A DNA stretch of 64,000 nt from Spironucleus salmonicida (lineage: Eukaryota > Fornicata > Diplomonadida > Hexamitidae), in assembly GCA_000497125.2 (NCBI GenBank), contig CM035320.1, positions 1,261,197 through 1,325,196 of the forward strand, written 5' to 3'. The translations under genes were made by a program, and so were the position numbers. The notes under the pieces were generated by a model that saw only the letters and a program-made list of their open reading frames with translations, had not been told where the DNA came from and did not search any database. Below are positions 47,012-58,577 of this stretch, piece by piece; the stretch's first letter is position 1; each line of letters opens with the position of its first letter.

Positions 47012-47401
47012 AATAAAATCATACTTCAAATTATTATATTGTTAATGAAATAAATCTCAGTTCTAGTTTTTCTTTTTAAGAATGTTTATGATTGAATTTA
47101 ATAACATTATAAAATAAATGCTTTATTATACTTATTAATAAAAATTCTCATATGTTATTGGCATGAAGACGAGTTTCAACACAATTGTATATAGCTTACT
47201 ATTTAAGCCGAAGAATTCGTTAATACCTGTATTAGTAATAAATATACTATTAGTATTCAATTCAAGATATGTCACTAAACTCAAATTGTATATGGCATAA
47301 TATTTATATTTTATAATATTATTTTACAATGATTATCATTACTAAATAAGTAAATATTACTTTATATTAGAATAATATAGTATATATTTTTTGCTGACAG
47401 A
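47012..47401. other. AT-rich divergent spacer
   Basis: 390 bp without a protein-like frame. TAATATAGTATATATTTTTT ends about 10-20 bases before the next plus-strand start. Confidence 0.55.
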
Positions 47402-48964
47402 ATGCTATTATAAGTAATAGCATTTACTTGCTACTAATCAACAGGAGATGCTATACTATAAAATTAAACGAATGATGCTTCTATTAAATTATTAATTAAT
47501 CATGCTTAAAATGATAAAGATCATGAAATTTGCCATGCTATGGTTTACTCTTCAGCAACTTTGACACTTATAGTCGGTTTATTTTAATTTAGTGGCTAAT
47601 TTTAATTTGATGACACTGATTTAATGCTTAATCTAAAAAAAGTTAATGAATTTGATATTGTAGATTTATAATCATTTACATTAGCCACTTATCAAGTTAG
47701 TTTTGATGATTCAGATTTGATATTTGAAGATTCTATCTCCTAGTTATACTGGAAAGCCTATGATGATGAAAATTGCTTTATAGATGCATTTTTTATATAT
47801 GAAACTGAAAAAGAGTTTGGTGTTAAATTTATTTCTAACCCTGTTTGTGTCCCTAATGGAACTGGGGATATTACTCTTATTTTGTATTTAAATGGTGTTA
47901 TTATTCTTTAAGAAACAATGCCAGTGGTGGGGTTTGATTTTGCATCTATATCTTATTTTTTTAAAACATGCACCGACGAAGATTTTAGTTGTAAAATGAT
48001 TTCATTGAATATAGGACAAGATTTAGTAGCAAATGGAGAATTAACATTTATTATACCGTAAGCTTTTACAATTTAAGCCGATGATTTTGATGAGAAAGAT
48101 GGTACAACTATTTCTGTCCCTGTTGATATCATTGTACCAAAAATTTATAATAAAAAATTTTCAGCACGTTTGACACCAGAAGCAGACTGTTATGAATATT
48201 TAAACATAGAATTAATGAAATATTAGTTTATTATATATGGGACATAAGGTTTATAAACTGAGTGCAATGACAAGCTTCTTGACAACCTAGCACCTGGTGG
48301 AAGTTTAGCAATTTAGATTATAATAAATTCTGATTAAAAGATATTTTCTATTGAAAAAAGATATGAATCTTTAGATTTTACAAATAGCAGATTTTTTATT
48401 GTGTGTGATGAAGAGTGTAGAGATGAAATGGATTATTATCATCATTAAGATAATCTAGAACTTCAGGTTGGATTTATAATATATACTTAATAAAATACTT
48501 ATAGAGGGGCTATTAGATATCCAGCCAATTTTAGTAAAAATCAATATATTGATGGTAATATCTAAGTTTTTGATTCTATGGTGCTAATTAAATTATACCA
48601 ATCCTATTATAATTATAAAGAAACGCAATCTATACGCGAAGTATATTTAAGAACATATTCTACAGTTGTTAATTTTGATAAACGTAATCCAGACTTTTCT
48701 TTTACTGTAACAATATTATTTCCAAACGATCAAGATGAATATTACTTCACTGTTGATCATACATTTTTTAAAAAAGCTATTATTAATGACTATATTGTTT
48801 CTTTAGAGGTAGGGGACTAAATATTTATTGCATCAACTAATTCTATTTAAATGTAAAGAGATGACTTTCTTTTATTATACATTGTACCAGTCATTGTAGG
48901 TGTATCAGTTAGCTGTTATTGTTTAACTATTTATTTACTGAAACGCAACAATGATGTAGACTGA
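47402..48964 (+). CDS. type I membrane protein with large ectodomain
   Basis: 520 residues. A short N-terminal hydrophobic start (MLLQVIAFTCYQ) precedes a long beta-rich ectodomain with spaced cysteines (FKTCTDEDFSC; VCDEECRDEMDYY) and N-x-S/T sites. A single transmembrane helix near residues 490-512 (LLLYIVPVIVGVSVSCYCL) and a short basic tail (KRNNDVD) follow. It is probably a cell-surface or vacuolar protein. The family is not recognised. The signal peptide is weak; a second in-frame Met gives a longer hydrophobic segment (AMVYSSATLTLIVGLF). Confidence 0.78.
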
Positions 48965-49576
48965 GATTGATTTCCTACTTTTTTGATAGATTGTTAGTTA
49001 CTGATTATGTTTTATTCTAAGTATTATTAAGTTTAATAGTGTATTGAGATTTTTACGATTATCGTTGTTAAACATACTTCACAATGTTTTAACATAATAA
49101 ATAAATCTGAAGAATAAATATAGATATTATAGCAACGATTAAGATCATATGTTTTCATTACTATAAATACTTATGCCATTCAAAACATTAAAACTAATCA
49201 TCTGGTGTTTGTTTAGTATATTCTTATGGAATTAACTTATACTAGGATTTTAATAATTTATCTAATGCCGTATTAAATTAAACAAAAATATATATTTTTA
49301 TAAATAAAATATATTTAATTTTATCATACTGATTTAATATATTTTTTAATATGAAATCTTTGCACATATGTCTAATAGTGTATGTTCGTTTGCATAGATC
49401 TTTTATTTATCGACTAACTTATAAAAGTAAAACAACAATTTAATTATACAAAACGAGTATGAAATAAAAATTTCAAACAAAGATAGGATGAAAATTACAA
49501 TAGCTTGTTAATTACCTAAGTTTTGTAATGAAAATTATTATATAGTTGTTGTGATGAATTTAGTTAGATAGGTCCA
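48965..49576. other. AT-rich intergenic stretch
   Basis: A 115-residue frame (49007-49354, plus) is open here, but its AT-rich, Ile/Tyr/Gln-heavy product looks like translated spacer. Nothing else is seen. Confidence 0.5.
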
Positions 49577-50369
49577 TCATTGTTTTATTAAAAAATGATA
49601 ATATAAATCTGAATACGAATTTATATGTCTATTGATAGTCTAAATATCAAAATTAACTATTGGGAATATATTGGTGATGAATATAAACTTCAGATAAAAA
49701 TAAAAAATAAGTAATATTGATAAAATTTACCTAATATCCTGCCAAAATCCTATGTTAGAGAATTTGTTGACTTATAAATCTTTGCCTTCTTTCTTGGCAT
49801 GTTTGCATTCGTTTTTCTAACAAATAAGACCAACAAAGTAAATAACATAGGATGCTAGATTAAAAATCCAGCCTATAATTATCATAAATGATAAGATACT
49901 GTTATAAGTATTGTAAAATTTATTAAGTATCCCATTTTTGTTTTCCTTGGGAAATAGATCTTAAGGTCCTTGAATAAAAGAAAACATAAGCTAAAGAATG
50001 ATGTAAGAGTGAATACTCTTAGTAAAAGTAAATAAACGTATTAGTTTTTTTATGAAATTTACCTTTAGATATCAAAACTAAGAAAATTATGAATTCAATA
50101 ATGCAGACTAAAAATGAGATTATTAATGTTTAAATATCCAGAAATTATAACTGATCAGATTTAATATTATCTATAGAACGAAGTATTGTAATGATAGCTT
50201 AAGCAAGTATGCAAAATGTCCCACATAAATTGCATACTTAAATTAAAAGATGAAATACATTATTTGTTGATTATTTTTTCTTTTATAAATCAGTATCTGC
50301 ATTTGTAATGATAACTGGTTCTTGTATAATAGGAGTTAATACTTTTTCTTCTTCTTAGTATACGGTCAT
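49577..50369 (-). pseudogene. multi-pass membrane protein gene with single-base frameshift in a T7 run
   Basis: The start at 50367-50369 gives MTVYQEEEKVLTPII..., a helix (FHLLIQVCNLCGTFCILAQ) and DIQTLIISFLVCIIEFIIFL. This aligns with the gene at 5016-5462. After KGKFHKK the frame drifts, but a one-base shift at the homopolymer 50045-50051 restores alignment: SYIILQLMFSFIQGPQDLFP, FYNTYNSILSFMIIIGWIF. The shifted frame ends at 49577-49579. The interval is 793 bp, one base more than a multiple of three. It may be a sequencing or assembly indel, or a true lesion. The product would have four to five transmembrane helices and unknown function. Confidence 0.7.
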
Positions 50370-50849
50370 TTATAAAAAATAGCAAAACATAACAGTGCGA
50401 ATATATAAAATATTTAATGAGAATTACATTTAAAACACCTGTTTATAAAATAGTTGAATGATTAGATTAATATTGCACTTAGCCTGGATGTAGAAAATTT
50501 TGTAATATAAATACATTATATTTGTTGTGAAAGGACGTAAATATTATACCTCAAATAATATAGAGCTATTAGTATTATAGTAATAATACCAGATTTTAAA
50601 AAAATGTATTATATAAATAAAATATATTACATACTAATTAAGCATTTATCATATTTATCAATTGAAATTTCTGTAATTTTAGAAATTATAAACTCTAGTT
50701 AATACAAATATTATAATATATTCTTGATTTATAGTAATTTATAATACTATATATTAAGTTAACTATCAAATCTTAGAAAATTATTTTATGAAACAAAACT
50801 TGCTAATATTAATTAATATGTAAGTAATATATTAAATTTATTTTTATAT
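50370..50849. other. AT-rich divergent spacer
   Basis: 480 bp, A/T-rich, no gene seen. TTATTTTTATAT lies directly before the plus-strand start at 50850. Confidence 0.55.
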
Positions 50850-50879
50850 ATGACGGATATTGTTCAAAATGATAATACC

Positions 50880-51700
50880 GATCAATTTTTTGAAAATCCA
50901 CTGGATATTCACTAACTTATGATAGACTTTGGGAACCTTAGCATTGAGTCTAATAAGAAAGACTATTCGCTTTTGCACAAACTGATAAAAAAGTGTATAG
51001 ATGAAATTAAAGAGTCAATGATAAATTAGTTCGCTGAAATTGTCGAGAAATCTAAGCACTAAACAGCGTTAGTTTTTGAAAAACGGCCAGTCTATGTGCT
51101 ATTTGAGCAGGAGCTGAACTGCAACCCTGAGACGGATCACCTCGCACCCAAGAACTTGTACCCTATTTTCAAGCCCAAGATAGAAGTCATGTTCGACCAG
51201 ATTCTAAAGGTTATTAATGGGTACACGACCACCGAGCTGATATCGGCCGAGGAAAAGGTGGCCATGCTCTGCAGGCAGATCCTAGCAGAAATAACGGAGA
51301 TCAACGACTACCTCATCGTCGAACTGATCACGAAATCGACCGAAAGTGACAAGTTTCAGCAGCTGGCGGATACCCAGAAAGTCAAGAACCTAAATGAGCA
51401 GCAAAATATGAGGAAGCGAATCTCTCTGCTGAAAGAGCAAATTATGGAAAAAAGGAGGACCGGAGTTATGTACAGCCCCGATTTTCTCAAAGATATCAAC
51501 GAAGCTTCCGAGTTTAAAAATAGCGTCAGCGGCCTAAACGATCGATTCAAAACTGTAGCTATTCGGAATGGTAATTTAGAGGCAGAAAATGCAAAAATGA
51601 AAGGCTAATTGGAAATATTTTCTAACTCCAATGAATATCTAGACAGAACTATAAAAGAGCTAGATAAAATTAAATAGGCCTATGTAATCTTGTAAAATAA
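50880..51700 (+). repeat. homogenised ~0.8-kb segment, inverted copy of 25765-26575
   Basis: Nearly identical to copy A over the 5' coding region, with similarity falling off at about 51697 (shared ...TAAAATAA, then different). GC-rich relative to the AT-rich 3' part of the gene. Confidence 0.88.
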
Positions 51701-52994
51701 GTATATTATGGTAACAAATAATATAAACGAAGATGATGATACAGTACAGAGTTTAACATATAAAATTTCATAATAGTAAGAGACCATTCGTTTATTTGCA
51801 GCTAGACTTGAGATGTATGGAGACGATCCAGAAGATGTTGCCGCTGAAAATCTTTAATATTTAACGATAGATGAATTGTATACTAAATTTTAACCAAATG
51901 TAGAAAAGGCTATATAGATTACTTAAACATATATAGATATGTCAAAAATGAATTTACTAGATTCAGGAGATTCTATGTATCTTTTAGATTCATATAAAGA
52001 ATAATTAGCAATTTAATAACAACACCTTAAAAATCCAATCCATAAATTTATCTAAACTGAAAATAATAATAGTTAGTATTTTAACCAATCCTCGACAAAT
52101 CAGTCTTCTCGTATTAAATTGTCTCCTTCAAGATAATCGCCTACCAGATCTAATTAATCTTATGCTGTTAATCAAATGACAATGTCTGGCGGTTAAATAA
52201 AAGATATAAGTTAAGCTTAAATAAATATATTGCTTTAATAATTAAGTGTAACATCCATTGAATAATTAGAGAATTTTAAAACAGCTTAGAGTATAACTAA
52301 TACTTAAAAAGCTTTAACAGCTGGGGCAAACACACTAAATGTCAGAGAAGTTAACTTTGATACCAATAATGACAATATAGTAATTCAAGACCACAGCACT
52401 AAATATTAATAATTCATTAAGTAAAGTAGTACAGCACATCTAGTTATAATGGACAATATAAACTCTGATGTTTAATTTAATAATAGTAAAGAAGTCATCG
52501 TAGGGTATAAAAATTAAGATACTATATAAAACAAAAAAAGTTTGAATAAAATAGATTAATATGATAACAGATAATTAAATAAGTTAATAAAAGGTGAAGA
52601 TTATACGTAAATAGTAAACAGTAATTTTGAAAATAGATAATTATATTAAGCTAATAATAATAATGTTGATAATGTTAATACAAATGAAACTTAATACAAA
52701 TACGGAGAAATAAGCTAGTAAAATGATATGAATAACAAAATACACTCTACTATTAATAATATATAAGATATATCTTCAAATATTATGATGAATTAGAATT
52801 CAGTAGATAATATTATTAATAAAAATTAATAAAATAATTAAGAATATTATACTAATAATCCTAGTGACGTACTAAATTATATTAAAAAAGATCGATATAC
52901 ACTTTCACCTGGTGGACATTGTGTGGATAGTAATAAAAAAAGAATAGCCCTATCGGAAATAGAATAATCAGAATAAATTGCGGAACAATTTTCC

Positions 52995-53016
52995 ATAAAT
53001 AAATAAATAAATAAAT
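52995..53016 (+). repeat. (ATAA)n microsatellite causing a frameshift
   Basis: Five and a half ATAA units inside a coding region. The net effect of one extra unit is a +1 shift of the downstream frame. Confidence 0.9.
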
Positions 53017-53925
53017 GTTATCAATCCCAGAAGCGAATTATAAATTTCCGAGGATGGAACCTTAAAATCTATATCAATGTAAATTTATGATCAAAATAAC
53101 CAATTATTAAATAACATTCCATTTGAAAATTATGAGGTAAACCATTCAATTAAAATAAAAACAGATACAAAAGATTTTTAATAGATTGGAGATAATTTGC
53201 TTCAATCACCAGGTGGAAGAATGTACACAAATGATGGTCAAGTAATTATTGGTTCTGATGATCCTATTCTTGCATCAAGATATAGACAAGCTGCTAATAT
53301 GCATTTATCAGAAAGCTCAAAACTTAGAACTGGGACTATTGTATAGATGTTTAATAGACTAGGGAAAAATGAATAAGATACACTTCTTAGGCGATAATAA
53401 AAGTTAGAAAAATTATAAGAAGAATCGAAAAAACTTTGGTTACGTCTTGTAAACAGTAGAATTCACCAACCTACATTAGATGCTTTAAAAGACTTTAATG
53501 AGAATCAAATGAAACATATTTAGTAATAATTTAGTGTTATTTAAAATTAATTTGGTAAAGTTTCTCGTTTAAAGAATCTTCCAATTACGTAAAACTTAAT
53601 TAGCCTAGAAAATAAAATTTAGGAAAAACTATTAAGCTCAAAACTACAAGGGACAATAACAAGTTAAGATCTTTAAGAAAGAAACTAATAACATTCTATA
53701 TTCTAAAAAATTAGCTAAACAACTTAATAGCAGCTTCCAAATGTTTCAGGAAACTAACTTCTTATGTCTGTTAGAGCAAGAAATACCTAAAAAATATCAC
53801 CATATAAAAACGAGATGTTGAACTAGTTTCGAATGAAATCTATGAACGCTATGTTACCCTAAACAGGTTTAACAAACGGTAATAGAGGAATGCAAGGACG
53901 TAGTTTTAGCATGATCAAAAAGTGA

Positions 53926-54828
53926 AATATATTAATTTATATATAAGTAAGATTTTAAAATGAAATTAGTCTACAAATTTAATGATTACAATTTAGGATA
54001 TATTGTTTAATATTTCATTTGAAGTGTTGCTAATATTATGAAGCTATTGACTAGATTAAGTATATAACAGATAATATTTATATTTATAAACATATTATAA
54101 GTTAATACCTATAAATAAGGATAATATTATAAATCAAGCTGGTAATTATCGATTAACCTCCAACTTAGCAATAGTATCTCTCAAATATTCATTTTTACAA
54201 TGTTAAGTTATAATTTATTTGGAAAATATATAAATTATAAACTTAAATCTAAAATATGCTACGCATATTCAAGTTTTTGATAAATATTCTTATCAGACAA
54301 TAATATTATTTTTAGTTAATTCTACCTGTTCATTTTGAACTTTTTATATATATGAATTTTAAATAACTTCTCTACAACCAAGTAATGTAATTAAATTTTT
54401 ACTTTATAAGAAACTAAATCTATTAATTTATTAACCTAATTAAATTAGCAAGATGATATGTAAAACAGCTTATATGAATTTAACGACCAGTATAATATTC
54501 CAGTTTATAATTTAATAGAATTTGCATTACTTCTTATTATTATAAGTAGAAATGAACTGTTTTGTACTTGTATCGCTTTGTGTATCCAATTTTGCTAACT
54601 TTAATACAAATATATAAAATAATATTTCTTACCACTATACACTGATATAATTTTTATTTTAAAGTAATTTTTTGAGTAATGGCAAATTGACTTTATAATT
54701 TTTATTGAGAAAACGTATTCAAAATATTCATATAATAAATTTGTTTATTCTATTTTTAAAACTAATGTTTTAGAAAATCTGTAATAATATGTAAATATTA
54801 ATTATAAAAATAACCACTCCATATCTAA
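53926..54828. other. long AT-rich intergenic stretch
   Basis: 900 bp between copy B and the kinase gene, both on the plus strand. Only very short frames occur. The TATTAATTATAAAAATAACC stretch about 10-35 bases before the kinase ATG is the best promoter candidate. Nothing else is recognised. Confidence 0.6.
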
Positions 54829-56517
54829 ATGACTGAATAAGCACCTGATGGTAAAATTCGTGTTAAACGTGTAGGTAACTACATTATTGGTAAGACAATA
54901 GGGGAGGGTTCTTTTTCTAAGGTAAAATTAGGCACTCATTTAGTGACTAATGAGCGTGTTGCGTTAAAAATTATTGAGAAAGCTAAAATTACTGAATCTT
55001 CTGATATTGAAAGAATAACGAGAGAGATTTAGATATTAAAACTTCTTGATCATCCAAATGTTGTGAAACTTTATGAAATTATTGATACTCCTAGACATCT
55101 GTATATTATATAAGAGTTTTTATCTAATGGTGAATTATTTGATTTTATAGTAGCACATAAGCGCTTACCAGAGCCATAAGCAGCTAATTTCATAGTTTAA
55201 GTGTTCTCTGGGCTTAATTATCTTCATTCGAAATTTGTTTCTCATAGAGATTTAAAACCAGAAAATTGCGTTTTAGACAAAAATAATAATATTAAAATTA
55301 TTGATTTTGGTCTTTCTAATGTTTTTAAAAATTATGCATATCTTAAAACGGCATGTGGATCACCAGCATATGCCTGTCCTGAAATGATTAAAGGTGAAGT
55401 TTATAATGGAGCAAAAGCTGATACATGGTCGTGTGGTATTATTCTTTATGCTATGCTTTGTGGTGCCTTACCATTTGAATCTAGTACAACTTAAGGTTTA
55501 TATTGTAAAATTTTATCTGGTAATGTATATTTTCCAGATTATGTTTCAGAAGGTGCCAAAGATGTTGTTCGTTAGCTACTAACAATTGATCCTAACAAAA
55601 GAGCTAAAATTTAGGATATTGTTAATCATTCTTGGATCTAAGAAAATTGGACTAAAATTAATCCAAACCAACCATTAAAATTGACAGTAATCGATGATGA
55701 CCAATCATTACATTTAAGAACTTTATAATAAATGAAAACTCTTAATTTTGATGTAGATTAAACAATTAAATCTCTTAATTTGAATAAACATAATGCTTAA
55801 ACGGCGACATATGTATTATTAACTTAATAAATTAAGTAAGGGAAACTTGAGGCTGAACCTGAACCTACTAAAATCGAAGATAGAGCAGCTTTAGCATAAA
55901 AGATAGGTCTACGTGTTAAAAATGACAAAATTTTCGATGCAGAAGGGAATGAAATTGGTGCATTAACCATGAAAATTGATGCTTTAGAATCTAAAGCAGA
56001 TGACACACTCAACGGTACCGATACTAGAGTTGAGATTGCAGAAAATGTTCATGTACGTGCAGATTTACATAATGCACAGAAAGATCTGGATATGACGCCA
56101 GTTGAATAAAGGCTGTAAGAAGACGAAAAAGTTAGTGCTGTTCCTACCTTATCTATTTTACCACAGTTAAAAGATTAATTATTTTAATAAGAAGTTACTT
56201 AAAGAGCATTAGTTGATAAAGAGAATGAAGATATTCGTGTTTATGCAGGAACTGTTACTCCTGGAATGAGTAGCAAAATGCCTCCTGATCTTATGCTGAA
56301 CTTGATAGAAGAAGTATTTAAGAAACTTAAAATAAAATTCGTCAAAGAAAAATAATATTTATTTAAGTGCTAAAGATTAAATGTTATTATGAGTTGTGAA
56401 ATGTGTAAAGTATAAGGATAGGAAGAGCTTGTGTGCGTTGTATTTAGAAGAATGACAGGAGATGCTTGGGTTTACAAGGAACTTTGTTAACAAATTTTGT
56501 CTGGTATGGGATTGTGA
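54829..56517 (+). CDS. SNF1/AMPK-related serine/threonine kinase
   Basis: 562 residues. The kinase domain occupies 16-275: glycine loop GKTIGEGSFSKVKLG, Lys47 in VALKII, HRDLKPEN at 139-146, DFG at 159-161, and activation loop TACGSPAYACPEMI with Thr174 as the expected activating site. A UBA-like helical stretch follows, and the last 70 residues resemble a KA1-type domain (RLNVIMSCEMCKVQGQEEL; VVFRRMTGDAWVYKELCQQI). The CGSPAYACPE activation loop is characteristic of the CAMK-like SNF1/MARK/NIM1 group, which act in energy and polarity signalling. All catalytic residues are present. Confidence 0.93.
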
Positions 56518-56578
56518 TCAAATTGTACTTATGAAAATTTATATTCTATATAATATTTATATTACCATTCTAAATCAA

Positions 56579-58330
56579 ATGTCTCTTATGTATCCAGGCG
56601 AATTTCCCCTTTATCAGTTTTAGGCTGAGATTTGTTAACCTCCAAATATAAATTCAGAATATCTTCAAGCTACCCCACGACCATAAACAGTTATCTTAAA
56701 ATTTCCATTAGTAAAAAAATTTGATGCGTAAATTTTGATAACTACGGCAAGAGTATTTATTTTTGAACCTACATAAACTGATTTTATTCGTTAAATATCA
56801 TTAAATTCAACACTAAAAGAAACTCTGTATCAACAATTCTTTATTACTCACATAATGACCCTGACCAAAATATCTGGTCAGGAAATCATTATTGATCTAA
56901 TCTCACCACTTCGGATTATAGTAAAATTCTTGTCTATTGAGTAGGTTCCTAATGTTTTTGACTATCTTAAATAAAAATCAGCAGTTCTTTTACAAGGTTC
57001 GGATTTTGTTTTTTGGAAAGGTTTTATGGCCTTAAATACCACAAAATAAATAATAAAGCCCACAAACTTTCCTCCTTTTACTACTGACTTACTTACTTTA
57101 AACTGGAATTCTTATTTTGACATGTATTAACAAATTAAATAAATTAGTATAACAGGTAGCGACCTGGATGATGTTTTAAATGCCCCAATTAATTCAGATT
57201 TAAGTCAAGCCCTTAGGAAATAATTTGAGTCATTCCATGCATTTAAACTTCCGACCCTAAAAATTAATTAGCTTTTACCACTTAAGTTCCTTGAAAATCT
57301 TTAACCCAACACAACTGGGATTACACTTTCCGTTTAAAATTTACATTATGAGCTATGTGAATCATATTCTGCGATTTTTGCAACGCCAGACGTTAATCTT
57401 TCAAAGCCTTCTATGTTTGAAAATTCTAGATTCCCAATTTTATCATTCTCACGCATTTTAAGATGTGGAAAATTAAATTCTAATTGCGATTATGAACTTT
57501 TTAGAAATGTACTGAAATGTACTAATTCTGAAAAACTTATTATCCTAAATTTAGGAACATCTTTTTAACCAAGAAGTTCACTTTAATTTTAAATCTTTAG
57601 TCCGATCTATCCTTCTTAAAATGATTTATTGACATCATTCAATTCGTTATATCATTCTTCATCTCAAACCGATCCAATAGCCATGGCCAAAAAAATTGAC
57701 TTTTCTGCTTAAAATATCGTAGAATTAATGACATCCTAGTAATAATTAATTAAAACTGAATTAAATACATAATTTCATGTTAAAAATGAGCTCTCAAATT
57801 GGCCTAAAATAGTGCGTTAAACACTATAAGTTGCAACAAAGATCACTTAAATTATAGACCCAAAAACGCTTGTTTTAGTTTCTGGTAGTGATGAAAGACA
57901 ACTGGGGAGTGTTATAATTTGTCTTAGTGAAATTCTCATTAACTCGAAATCTAGAACTGTGAAAGGACTTTAATAAATGATTTGGAAGCATTTAGTCTAA
58001 CCAGGTTTTGTGTTTGATTTACCGCTATTAATATTACTTAACGATTGTATTGATTTTTGCATTCAAAAATGCCCAAAATCATTCCATTTCAGCAGAGCAT
58101 TCTTAGCTAAATATTTTTGTGGATTAGCAGGACGCCAAACTGGAGAATTTTGTTTCCGCTCGGAGCTTGAAAAAGTAGTTTTGGGTGTCACTTTAACAAC
58201 TTAACTTTTGGAAGTTAACGCTGGAGTAGAATGGCAGGGCGAAATCGAAAATATTGGTAATGAAAGTGCCGAGTGGTTAGAAGGTGTCGGACGGCTAGGA
58301 TGGTTTTGGAGTATTTTTGGTAGTGTTTGA
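56579..58330 (+). CDS. myotubularin-family protein, catalytically inactive
   Basis: 583 residues. The N-terminal part is PH-GRAM-like (ILITTARVFIFEP). The phosphatase-like core contains NSRFPILSFSRILRCGKLNS. Near residue 434 the P-loop region reads LVLVSGSDERQLGSVII, where active enzymes have CSDGWDRT: the nucleophilic Cys is absent while the Arg remains. NSKSRTVKGLQQMIWKHLVQ, then PGFVF, matches the family's conserved segment after the P-loop. It would be a pseudophosphatase, likely a regulatory partner of an active myotubularin acting on PI3P membranes. Confidence 0.82.
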
Positions 58331-58577
58331 TTAGAGTGATGTAAATTTTAGAGTCTAGAAGGAGATTATAGGACTGAAAGATGTATAATGGTTTATAATG
58401 AATCATAGTTAAATTTATCATAATTTAAATATTCTTATAAAAATGGAGAATGCTAAATTGTAATACTTAGTATATTCTCATACTAATTTCCTATGATAAT
58501 ATATTAGTAGAGAATATAACTAACTACTTAGTATATTATATATTAAAAATTAGTATTAAATATATTTTAGCGAAAGA

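Larger units (their letters stand above)
50850..53925 (+). pseudogene. Gln/Asn-rich coiled-coil protein, copy B, frameshifted at a tetranucleotide repeat
   Basis: Paralogue of the minus-strand gene at 23541-26612. It opens with MTDIVQNDNTDQFFENPLDI. The frame matches copy A until an (ATAA)5 run at 52995-53016, after which a TGA follows at 53088-53090. In the +1 frame the alignment resumes at once (IYDQNNQLLNNIPFENYE; SPGGRMYTNDGQVIIGSDDP) and ends MIKK at 53923-53925. The interval is 3076 bp. Without one 4-bp unit it would be 3072 bp, exactly copy A's length (1023 residues). An assembly error, strain polymorphism or real inactivation are all possible. Confidence 0.85.

Noticed and set aside
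49007-49354. 115-residue plus-strand frame
   Set aside because: AT-rich composition and absence of any motif; frames of this size are expected by chance when TGA is the only stop.
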